From: Lentisphaerota bacterium
GTDB taxonomy: Bacteria; Verrucomicrobiota; Lentisphaeria; Oligosphaerales; Oligosphaeraceae
Direction of reading: 5' to 3'
Length of the DNA stretch: 11,688 nucleotides
NCBI GenBank assembly: GCA_012800625.1
Contig: JAAZIY010000155.1
Span: 1 to 11,688, forward strand
Shown: in pieces, positions 6,313-11,688 of the stretch
Layout: each line of letters opens with the position of its first letter
Position numbering within the stretch: the stretch's first letter is position 1
Notes under the pieces: model-generated
Seen by the model: only the letters and a program-made list of their open reading frames with translations
What the model was told of the DNA's origin: nothing
The model's database searches: none
Made by a program: the position numbers and the translations under genes

Positions 6313-6991
6313 GTTCGGCTGGTTTGACGAAGACCGCCTGGCGCACATATAGCGGCTCGCAGGCCTGGGCTAGCTCTGTTTGGCTAGTCGGCCAGGGAAA
6401 CTGCTCTTGCGCAGCCTGCAGCAGCGGCAGGGCCGGTACATGGGGCTGTCTTTGCAAGCCGGCCTCGATTTCCTCCGGCAGGCTGGGCAGTGTTTGTTTT
6501 GCCAATGCGGTCCAGGCCTGGCAGCGGTTTTCCGGCAGCAGCAGCTCTTCGGGGAATAATGGGCAAGGTTCGGACAGCTGCTTTGGCGGCATTCCGGCCT
6601 CGAGCAGGTAAGTACTCAATATGAGTTGTCCTTGGCGCGCGTCATGCAGCACGCCGAGTTTAGTGCCTGGGGGCAGCTCGCTGCAGGCGGCGGCCAGGGC
6701 GTAACTGCTAGGCAGGCCGCGTATCCTAGCCTGGCTGGCAAGACAGACTCCCTTTACCAGGGCGATACCGCAGCGCAGCCCGGCAAAGCTGCCCGGCCCT
6801 AGCCCCAGGCTCCAGCCGGCGACCTGCCTGATGTCCAGACCCAGCGCGGCAAAGCTCTGCTGTAGCCAAGGCGCCATCTGCCGGTCGCTTTCACGGCCAA
6901 GCAGAGCCAGGTGTTCGGCAAACAAAATATGCTCTCTGTTTTTGACAGCAAGCGAGCAGCCAAAAGAACAGTCCAGTGCGGCAAAAATCAT
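6287..6991 (-). CDS. tsaB: TsaB, t6A tRNA-modification complex subunit
   Basis: A 234-residue protein of the ASKHA-fold YeaZ/TsaB family. TsaB has no catalytic activity of its own. It dimerises with TsaD, and together with TsaE they transfer the threonylcarbamoyl group to A37 of ANN-decoding tRNAs. Seen here: N-terminal MIFAALDCS strand, the family signature GLGPGSFAGLRCGIALVKG (63-81), VLHDARQGQ (114-122) matching the usual DARR strand, and the C-terminal CEPLYVRQAVFV (211-222) matching the PxYLR motif. Length is normal for the family. It follows tsaE by 107 bases, which hold a decamer array. The last eight residues (LRPSPKSH) and the stop are encoded by the second copy of the composite repeat, so the native C-terminus seems to have been replaced or extended. 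No clear Shine-Dalgarno is seen; ATG at 6991 fits the family start. Confidence 0.93.
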   Translation of the reverse strand: MIFAALDCSFGCSLAVKNREHILFAEHLALLGRESDRQMAPWLQQSFAALGLDIRQVAGWSLGLGPGSFAGLRCGIALVKGVCLASQARIRGLPSSYALAAACSELPPGTKLGVLHDARQGQLILSTYLLEAGMPPKQLSEPCPLFPEELLLPENRCQAWTALAKQTLPSLPEEIEAGLQRQPHVPALPLLQAAQEQFPWPTSQTELAQACEPLYVRQAVFVKPAELRPSPKSH

Positions 6992-7016
6992 GTCAGGTCT
7001 TTATTTAATTAGCAAT

Positions 7017-7060
7017 TTGGACACTAAGTCACACTAAGGCACACGAAGACACACTAAGCC
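7017..7060 (+). repeat. decamer-period intergenic repeat, copy 4 (TTGG + 4 units)
   Basis: TTGG (7017-7020) is followed by four units in perfect 10-bp register: 7021, 7031, 7041 and 7051 (ACACTAAGTC, ACACTAAGGC, ACACGAAGAC, ACACTAAGCC). It occupies the tsaE-tsaB gap, with CCAA of the transcript 25 bases before the tsaB start. This is the cleanest copy in the window. Confidence 0.9.
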
Positions 7061-7098
7061 AGAGCAAATTTTCAGTGTTTAGCGCGCTTTCCGTTTCG

Positions 7099-7584
7099 TT
7101 AGTCTTTGACAATTTCGATATTTGCGGGCAGTCCCAGCCCGATGAGGCGCTCACCGAGCTGGTCTGGCAGCTCGATGCGTCGTTCTTCTTCGCTGTGGTG
7201 ATACAGATTGATTGTTAGCAGTGCCTGCTGGTTTTGCAGCAGTGCCGTGATTCTTTCGGGCCATTCGATGAGGCAGAGGGCATAGTCGGCGAAGAGGAAT
7301 TCGTCTATGCCGAAAGCCAGCGCCGCCTCTTCGTCCTGTATGCGGTAGAGGTCCAGGTGGTATAGATAGCGTCCTTTTTGCAGGGGGTATTCCTGGGCCA
7401 CGGTGAAAGTTGGGCTGGTGACGGCGCCAGTATATCCCAGGCCCTGGGCGATGCCGCGGCAAAATAGGGTTTTGCCGGCGCCCAGCTCGCCGTGCAGAGC
7501 CACAACCATGCCCGGTTCGAGCAGGGCGGCCAGCTTGCGCCCCAGGGCCAGGCTGGCTTCACTGTCACTGCTAAGAAATTGCAT
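7099..7584 (-). CDS. tsaE: TsaE, P-loop ATPase of t6A tRNA modification
   Basis: A 161-residue TsaE. It binds the TsaB-TsaD heterodimer and hydrolyses ATP to reset the complex between t6A transfer cycles. Seen here: Walker A GELGAGKT (32-39), the switch-like TSPTFTVAQEY (56-66), the YHLDLYRIQD stretch (75-84) with its conserved Asp and Arg, and the Walker-B-like LCLIEWPER (103-111). Length and order are typical for the family. It starts 41 bases after the thiL stop and precedes tsaB, the conserved thiL-tsaE-tsaB order known from Bacillus. TsaD, the catalytic partner, is not in this window. The ATG at 7584 has no Shine-Dalgarno. Confidence 0.96.
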   Translation of the reverse strand: MQFLSSDSEASLALGRKLAALLEPGMVVALHGELGAGKTLFCRGIAQGLGYTGAVTSPTFTVAQEYPLQKGRYLYHLDLYRIQDEEAALAFGIDEFLFADYALCLIEWPERITALLQNQQALLTINLYHHSEEERRIELPDQLGERLIGLGLPANIEIVKD

Positions 7585-7625
7585 AAAAGATATATGGCTA
7601 AGATGATGAATGAGTACTTGCAGGC

Positions 7626-8543
7626 TCAGTCTCGGAGATGGTCCCAGCCCTCGATGGGCAGCGGCTTGCCGTCCTGGTCCTTGATGGCGGGGTCAGCAGT
7701 GAAGCTTCCGATGACGCTGAGCGGCGTGTGGGCAAAGCGCCATTGTTCTTGCAAGGCGGGCAGTTTTTCGCGGGCCACTGCAAAGAGCAGCTCGAAGTCC
7801 TCTCCGTCGCTGACCGATTTTTGCAGGCTGCGCTGCGGGTTGCGCAGGGGCAGGTTTTGCATATGCAGCTCCAGTCCGCAGTGCGAGGCCCGGCAGAGTC
7901 GGCTGGCGTCGAGCAGCAGGCCGTCGCTGATATCGATCATGGCCTTGGCAAACTTGTTGTTGGCCAGCCACATACCCTCCTGGCAGCGCGGCAGGAAGTT
8001 GAGGTGGTGTTGGCTTTGGAAGGAGTCTCCGCACAGTCCGGTCATGCAGAGGTAGTCGCCGGGTTGTGCACCGCTGCGTCTGAGCACCAGGTTTTCGCGC
8101 ACTTCGCCGATTATGGTTAGGCTGGCGACCTCGTCATTTGGCGACTTGGCCAGGTCGCCGCCTATCATGGCCACCTGGTATTGTTCGGCGCATTGTACAA
8201 GGCCTTCGTAGAATGCCTTCAGCCAGGTCTGGTCGCGCTGTGGGGGGAAGGCCATGCTCAGCAGGCAGAGCCTGGGCTGTCCGCCCATGGCGGCAATATC
8301 GCTGAGGTTGCGCGCCAGCAGTTTGCGGCCAGCCAGTTGCGGCGCGCTGGCTTCCGGGCCTTTGCTGATGTAGTGCCGTTCTCCTATGACTTGGTCAACG
8401 GCCAGCAGCATGAGGTAGTCGTCATGCCAGCGCAGCGCGGCGCAGTCGTCTCCCGGGCCTATCACCAGGCTGCGGTCCTGTACCGTAAGCCTGGCGAAAA
8501 GCTGGGCAAAAAACTGGTCTTCGCTTAATTCGTGCATTGTCAT
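7626..8543 (-). CDS. thiL: thiamine-monophosphate kinase
   Basis: A 305-residue ThiL, which phosphorylates thiamine monophosphate to the active cofactor thiamine diphosphate with ATP in the cytoplasm. It has the AIR-synthase-like N-domain and C-domain. Motifs in order: GPGDDCA (29-35), ARNLSDIAAMGGQP (77-90), GGDLAKS (128-134), AMIDISDGLLLDASRL (201-216), GEDFELLF (247-254) and a closing EGWDHL that matches the usual G-x-D-H-F end. The substrate loop reads VDQVIGERHY (49-58) where many family members have TDxLVEGVHF, a local divergence with the Asp and His kept. Length is normal. Starts at either 8543 or the ATG two codons later (8537) are possible. It is followed closely by tsaE; the upstream gap to metF holds a decayed composite repeat. 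Confidence 0.95.
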   Translation of the reverse strand: MTMHELSEDQFFAQLFARLTVQDRSLVIGPGDDCAALRWHDDYLMLLAVDQVIGERHYISKGPEASAPQLAGRKLLARNLSDIAAMGGQPRLCLLSMAFPPQRDQTWLKAFYEGLVQCAEQYQVAMIGGDLAKSPNDEVASLTIIGEVRENLVLRRSGAQPGDYLCMTGLCGDSFQSQHHLNFLPRCQEGMWLANNKFAKAMIDISDGLLLDASRLCRASHCGLELHMQNLPLRNPQRSLQKSVSDGEDFELLFAVAREKLPALQEQWRFAHTPLSVIGSFTADPAIKDQDGKPLPIEGWDHLRD

Positions 8544-8581
8544 GGAGCGCTCTTACGGCGGCTGGTTTTGTGCTAATCAAA

Positions 8582-8640
8582 CCTTGGTGTGACTTCATGT
8601 TCTCCCCCATATCTGCGCTGTGGCAAATGTGCGGGTTCAA
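8582..8640 (-). repeat. decayed composite repeat at the metF 3' end (copy 5)
   Basis: Positions 8582-8610 match the composite at 6241-6269 with about five mismatches in 29 bases (CCTTGGTGTG, ACTTCATGTT, CTCCCCCAT). The stretch ends in GGGTTCAAT at 8633-8641, corresponding to GTGGTTCAAT of the composite. The metF stop codon is the TCA of this GTTCAA, exactly the position used by tsaB at 6287-6289. The match was made by eye. Confidence 0.55.
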
Positions 8641-10040
8641 TCGGCGGCGCTTTCCAGGTCCTGGTAGTTGTTGGTATGCGCGGCCAGATGCAGGACGCGA
8701 TGGAAGAAACAGGGCTGCCGCCGGTTTTCGCAGAGTCCGTCTGGGCCGGCGTTGCCGCAGGCTCCCCAGCGCAGTTTTTTCGGGCAGGGCTGATTATTCA
8801 GGTAAAAACAGGGCCTCAGCTCCTGCAGCCTTTCCTTTGGCAGTCGGCAGAGCCGGCGCAGCAGGTCCCAGGCTTTGGCGTTTTTGCGCGGGTCGTCCAG
8901 CTTTTGTCCCAGCCAATAGCGCCAGCGGTCCTGCCAGGCGGGTTTGGGCAGTGCGCTGCCCTGCACCGGGTCTTCTTCGGGATCAAAATCACGCTTGTTT
9001 TTTTGCAGCAGGCCATGATAGAGGAAATGCGGGTCTTGCCCCGGCACGAAGTTTAATTCGCCGTACTGTTTACTCCAGAGCTGCAGCCAGGTGTTATAGT
9101 CGGGATGCAGTTTTTCGAGTTCTTCGACGTAGTGCAGCAGTTTTTCCCAGTTTTTCGGCTTGTGCAGGCCTGAGAGCAGCACGGCGGCGTAGCCCAGTTT
9201 TTTATAGCCCAGGATTTGCCAGGCGGCGCGCAGCAGCTGCATTTCGATAAATTCCTCGCGGCTTTTTTCGGCGTCTTGTTGTATCAGGCAGGCCAGAGGT
9301 ATGGGCAGGTGTATGCCGGTTTTATAGCCTTCAGCCAGGGCCTTGGCCTCCTCCTGGCTAAACACGCATACCCTGGCGATGACTGCGATGGGCAGATTCA
9401 TCTTCTGCAAAAACCATTGCAGCTCCTGTGCTTTTTTCATGTCCCAGCCGGCTTGCGCCACCAGGAATTGTGCGCCGCCATGAATTTTGCGCAGCATTTT
9501 GGCGTATTGCAGGCTTTGGTCCTCTGGCCTGTATTTGAAAGGGTTTACCACTGCGCCCAGGCGCAGGTCCTTGCCCTGGCTACGGGCGCTGCGCAAGATA
9601 TCAACACTGTCAGTGTAGGGCTTGTTGCCACTCTCGTCCTCCAGGTCGGAGAGATCGCCGCTGAGCGCCAGGAAATCGCGTCTGCCTGTGGCTTTGCCTT
9701 CGGCCAGGCTGCTTTTGCAGCGTTCCAGGTCGCTGCCGCGTCCTGAAACCGCCATGATCACCGGCTTGTCGGAGGCCTTTGCCAGGGTTTCGGCCAGCGG
9801 CGCCGGGTCGTGGCATTGTTCTGAGAGAGCGCGGTCGCTAAGCAGCCAGCCCTGTAATTGCTCTTGTTGGCGGAAGGCCAGTCCCAGCTCTTTGAAAAGT
9901 GCCATCGAGGCATTGAAGGACTGGCTGCTGCGCGGGCTGTCACACTCGAGGAAGTAGCCGAAGCGCCCCTTCATCATGGCACTGCCCAGGCGCTCGTCGC
10001 CGGCAAAACTCATGTCGATTTGTTTGGCTTGCTGCGCCAT
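8637..10040 (-). CDS. metF: methylenetetrahydrofolate reductase with C-terminal MTHFR_C (MetV-like) domain
   Basis: A 467-residue protein. Residues about 18-300 are a MetF-type TIM barrel, which reduces methylene-THF to methyl-THF with a flavin. Seen: YFLECDSPRS (29-38) carrying the catalytic-type Glu, the LALSGD loop (124-129, usual LALRGD), LGAVVNPF (161-168), and GGAQFLVAQAGWD (188-200, usual GAdFxiTQ). After a helical linker, residues 419-451 (C419, C428, C437, C444) match the PF12225 pattern CPK-x-GxCG-x-GxCE-x-C of MetV-like domains, which bind metal or iron-sulfur clusters in some MetFV enzymes. The reductant could therefore differ from plain NADH (inference). The start at 10040 was chosen because GGAG lies four bases upstream and the homologous region starts soon after. 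An in-frame ATG at 10091 adds 17 unlikely residues. Its stop lies in a repeat. Confidence 0.88.
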   Translation of the reverse strand: MAQQAKQIDMSFAGDERLGSAMMKGRFGYFLECDSPRSSQSFNASMALFKELGLAFRQQEQLQGWLLSDRALSEQCHDPAPLAETLAKASDKPVIMAVSGRGSDLERCKSSLAEGKATGRRDFLALSGDLSDLEDESGNKPYTDSVDILRSARSQGKDLRLGAVVNPFKYRPEDQSLQYAKMLRKIHGGAQFLVAQAGWDMKKAQELQWFLQKMNLPIAVIARVCVFSQEEAKALAEGYKTGIHLPIPLACLIQQDAEKSREEFIEMQLLRAAWQILGYKKLGYAAVLLSGLHKPKNWEKLLHYVEELEKLHPDYNTWLQLWSKQYGELNFVPGQDPHFLYHGLLQKNKRDFDPEEDPVQGSALPKPAWQDRWRYWLGQKLDDPRKNAKAWDLLRRLCRLPKERLQELRPCFYLNNQPCPKKLRWGACGNAGPDGLCENRRQPCFFHRVLHLAAHTNNYQDLESAAD

Positions 10041-10044
10041 AATA

Positions 10045-10048
10045 CTCC
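10045..10048 (-). promoter_or_regulatory. Shine-Dalgarno site deciding the metF start
   Basis: GGAG on the minus strand, four bases before ATG 10040. It is one of only two clear Shine-Dalgarno sites in the window and supports 10040 over the in-frame ATG at 10091. Spacing is shorter than usual. Confidence 0.6.
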
Positions 10049-10110
10049 AAAGGCTAATCATATTCGGACACCAGCATAATATAATCAGCAATAGGTTTTC
10101 AGCTTTTCAC

Positions 10111-10131
10111 TTTCCTCTTTCCTCTTTCCTC
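10111..10131 (-). repeat. three perfect tandem heptamers upstream of metF
   Basis: TTTCCTC occurs three times in a row (10111-10117, 10118-10124, 10125-10131), reading GAGGAAA on the metF strand, about 70-90 bases before the metF ATG and joined to a decamer-repeat fragment. Each unit looks like a Shine-Dalgarno, but they are too far from the start for initiation. Confidence 0.85.
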
Positions 10132-10168
10132 TTAGTGTCCGATTTGATTTTTGGGCGTGGTCTGTTAG
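10131..10168 (-). repeat. composite repeat fragment at the HAD gene 3' end (copy 6)
   Basis: CTTAGTGTCC (10131-10140) is followed by TGATTTTTGGGCGTGGTCTG and TTAGG, a diverged version of the GGCTTTTTGGACTCGGTCTAAG block. The TTA at 10165-10167 is the stop codon of the HAD-family gene. Confidence 0.6.
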
Positions 10169-10728
10169 GGGCGACAGCCTTGCAGTTTTTCCGCGCCCTC
10201 GAAGAGCTTGGCATTCCAACCCATTTTCAGACCCTGCTCCACATTTGCGGGCAAATCGTCCAGATATAAAACCGGCCTGCCGAATTTGTCTTCGAAGTCC
10301 TGGTAGATTTTCGGATTCGGCTTCATGGCTTTGCACTCATAGCTATAGACTGCGTCGGAGATCAGCTTGGCGAAGCTGATTTTGCGTTGGATCTCATCGG
10401 CGTGCACGCTGGAAGTATTGGAGAAGAAGACCAGGGTATAGCCGTCTTGACTCCATGCGCGGCAGAGGCTGGCCATGCCGGGCTGTTCCGGGCCTATGAT
10501 GGAGCGGAACAGGGTCCAGAAACTCTGGTCGGAAATGCCGCTTATCTGCGGCAGCAGCCTGCGGTTTTGCTGCAGCCATTGTTCCGGCTGCAGGTGTCCA
10601 CACTCGAAGTCCTGGTTGAGCCTAAGGACCTCTTCAGGCAGGCTGGCCAAGCCCAGCTCTGACAAAAACTGCTTGTGTCGCAGTTGTATGCAGACCCCGC
10701 CTATATCCAGGGCAATGACTTTTTGCAT
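10165..10728 (-). CDS. HAD-superfamily hydrolase (YihX-like subfamily IA)
   Basis: A 187-residue HAD-family protein, probably a small phosphatase of unknown substrate. Motif I is ALDIGGVCI (6-14): the nucleophile Asp8 is present, but the general acid two residues on is Gly10, as in YihX-like proteins with DLGNV or DFGGV. Motif II is FFSNTSS (101-107), motif III is Lys136 in KAMKPNPKIY, and motif IV is YLDDLPANV (155-163). A helical cap lies between motifs I and II, typical of subfamily I. The start at 10728 was chosen because AGAGGAG lies five bases upstream and the first strand begins directly; an ATG at 10770 adds 14 residues before it. It lies between the SEDS gene and metF with repeat-filled gaps on both sides, so context does not give a substrate. 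Confidence 0.88.
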   Translation of the reverse strand: MQKVIALDIGGVCIQLRHKQFLSELGLASLPEEVLRLNQDFECGHLQPEQWLQQNRRLLPQISGISDQSFWTLFRSIIGPEQPGMASLCRAWSQDGYTLVFFSNTSSVHADEIQRKISFAKLISDAVYSYECKAMKPNPKIYQDFEDKFGRPVLYLDDLPANVEQGLKMGWNAKLFEGAEKLQGCRP

Positions 10729-10733
10729 AAAAA

Positions 10734-10740
10734 CTCCTCT
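10734..10740 (-). promoter_or_regulatory. Shine-Dalgarno site of the HAD gene
   Basis: AGAGGAG on the minus strand, five bases before ATG 10728. It is the best ribosome binding site in the window and fixes the start. Confidence 0.75.
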
Positions 10741-10807
10741 GAGTAGTAAGGGACAAGCGAAATCGAGCATGAAACAAGCTCAGCCCAAAAGCTGGTCTGG
10801 TAGAAAC

Positions 10808-10851
10808 TTGGACACGAAGACACACAAAGGCACACTAAGTCACACTAATGT
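10808..10851 (+). repeat. decamer-period repeat overlapping the 3' end of the SEDS gene (copy 7)
   Basis: TTGG (10808-10811) is followed by four units at 10812, 10822, 10832 and 10842 (ACACGAAGAC, ACACAAAGGC, ACACTAAGTC, ACACTAATGT). The SEDS gene reads into the array from the right: its last codons (ISVT) and TAG stop at 10835-10837 are repeat sequence. Confidence 0.85.
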
Positions 10852-11688
10852 TGTGGTATGTGCTGCCTGCCCCTGTTTTTCTGTCTGCTCTTTGCATATT
10901 CATGCTGTCGACAATTGCGGCGATGAGCATGCTTGCCATGAGGGAGCTGCCTCCGTAGCTGATGAGGGGGAAGGTTATGCCGGTGGTTGGAAAGAGTCCC
11001 AGGTTCACGGCCAGATGCAAAAATGCCTGTGCGCTAAGCATAACGCCGCAGCCAACGTAGAGCACTTGCTCCTGTCGGCGCTGGCATCTGCTTGCCTTCA
11101 TGCAGCAATAAGCCAGCCAACAGTAGCTTAGCAGTATGATGGGCAGCATTCCCACGAAGCCGAGCTGCTCGCTAAGCACGGCAAAGATCGAGTCGTTGTT
11201 GCGGTAAGGCACCTTGAGCATATATGGGTCCTCGCTAAACAGCTTGCCGAACCAGCCGCCGTTTTGCAAAGACTTGCTCATAACCGAAGCGTGCCAGCCC
11301 AGCGTGTGGACGCTTTCCGGATTGGTTCTGAAAAATGCCTCGAGCCTTTTCAGCATATATGGATAACGCCACAGGGCCAGCGGGGCGGCAAAAACACAGC
11401 TCAGCAGGCCAAAGGCCAGCTGCGCGTAGCTCAGACCCGCGGTCCACAGCATGCTGAAAAAGGTCAGCGTATAAATAATGGCGGTGCCGGCGTCAGGCTG
11501 CAAGAACAGCAGAGTCAGCCAGGCGGCCAGCAGCGAGAGCAATATGAAAAAGCCGTATTTGCTTTCCGGGGCATAGTCTTCACTGCTCATCAGCCTGGCC
11601 AGGCTGACTAAAAAGACCGGCTTCAAAAGCTCGGCGGGCTGAAAGCCAAGGCCGCGGAAATGGAACCAGCCGCGCATCGAGTTGATGC
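10835..11688 (-). CDS. ftsW: SEDS-family peptidoglycan glycosyltransferase, FtsW/RodA type (5' end outside window)
   Basis: The C-terminal about 284 residues of a SEDS polymerase, which links lipid II into glycan strands with a partner class B PBP during division (FtsW) or elongation (RodA). The frame is open to the window edge, and the residues before the first visible Met (INS, then MRGWFHF) correspond to the family's N-G-A-R-R-W motif, so Met at 11677 is internal. Seen: FQPAELLKP, the QPDAGTAI motif, then the large extracellular loop with NNDSIFAVLSEQLGFVG carrying the catalytic-type Asp, and PTTGITFPLISYGGSSL near the end. About seven membrane helices are visible. The last motif is more FtsW-like than RodA-like, but context (HAD, metF) does not decide. 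The last few codons and the stop come from a decamer repeat. Confidence 0.9.
   Translation of the reverse strand, partial: INSMRGWFHFRGLGFQPAELLKPVFLVSLARLMSSEDYAPESKYGFFILLSLLAAWLTLLFLQPDAGTAIIYTLTFFSMLWTAGLSYAQLAFGLLSCVFAAPLALWRYPYMLKRLEAFFRTNPESVHTLGWHASVMSKSLQNGGWFGKLFSEDPYMLKVPYRNNDSIFAVLSEQLGFVGMLPIILLSYCWLAYCCMKASRCQRRQEQVLYVGCGVMLSAQAFLHLAVNLGLFPTTGITFPLISYGGSSLMASMLIAAIVDSMNMQRADRKTGAGSTYHNISVT

Noticed and set aside
6012..6611. Plus-strand open frame rich in FVCLCV/LRVLPPS wording
   Set aside because: It is a translation of the decamer composite repeat and antisense tsaB, with no family features. Such Cys/Val-rich predicted peptides are typical repeat artefacts.
8537..9250. Plus-strand open frame, Arg/Ala-rich, antisense to metF
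   Set aside because: It is a compositional shadow of metF with no motif.
10041..10091. metF start at ATG 10091
   Set aside because: The added residues do not match MetF, and GGAG lies before the ATG at 10040.
707..10851. CRISPR array interpretation of the repeated intergenic motifs
   Set aside because: Units are 10 bp, contiguous and dispersed over many gaps. There are no unique spacers of uniform length and no cas genes.

Overview
The window is a bacterial chromosomal segment, moderately GC-rich by eye. Ten protein-coding genes all lie on the minus strand, so transcription runs from high to low coordinates. No rRNA, tRNA, insertion sequence or CRISPR array was seen. The combination of genes suggests a member of the PVC group (Lentisphaerota/Verrucomicrobiota-like). 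The main clue is a type IV pilus-like envelope locus resembling the Amuc_1098-1102 locus of Akkermansia in its set of parts. Most gene starts also lack a Shine-Dalgarno sequence. This placement is inference, because no marker gene was compared.

Right half (about 11688 to 6287), housekeeping genes in order of transcription: the C-terminal part of a SEDS-family cell-wall glycosyltransferase (FtsW/RodA, cut by the window edge); a small HAD-family phosphatase-like protein; a methylenetetrahydrofolate reductase with a C-terminal cysteine-rich MTHFR_C/MetV-like domain; ThiL (thiamine-monophosphate kinase); TsaE; and TsaB. ThiL-TsaE-TsaB is the same order as in Bacillus (ydiA-ydiB-ydiC). TsaE and TsaB take part in making the t6A modification of tRNA.

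Left half (5673 to 68), a four-gene envelope locus: a lipoprotein-type secretin; a PilM-PilN fusion (actin-like domain, INLLP-like junction motif, membrane helix, periplasmic domain); a PilO-like protein with the length and layout of Akkermansia Amuc_1100; and a PilP/GspC-like bitopic protein with a Lys-Pro linker. Together they would form the trans-envelope alignment complex of a type IV pilus or type II secretion-like machine. The motor ATPases, platform protein and pilins are not in the window.

The most unusual non-coding feature is a family of dispersed intergenic repeats built on a 10-bp period (consensus about ACACTAAGRC). It occurs in both orientations in seven of the nine gaps between genes. 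One form is TTGG followed by three or four decamers. The other is a longer composite carrying a CTCCCCC spacer, a GTGGTTCAATGG block and a TTTTTGGAC-GGTCTAAG block. Several genes (ftsW-like, tsaB, probably metF and the HAD gene) end inside or against copies of it, so the repeat supplies their last codons or stop codon. The 613-bp gap between tsaB and the secretin gene is the densest repeat region and holds long inverted repeats. The closeness of genes suggests read-through between many of them, but the repeat-filled gaps could separate transcription units.
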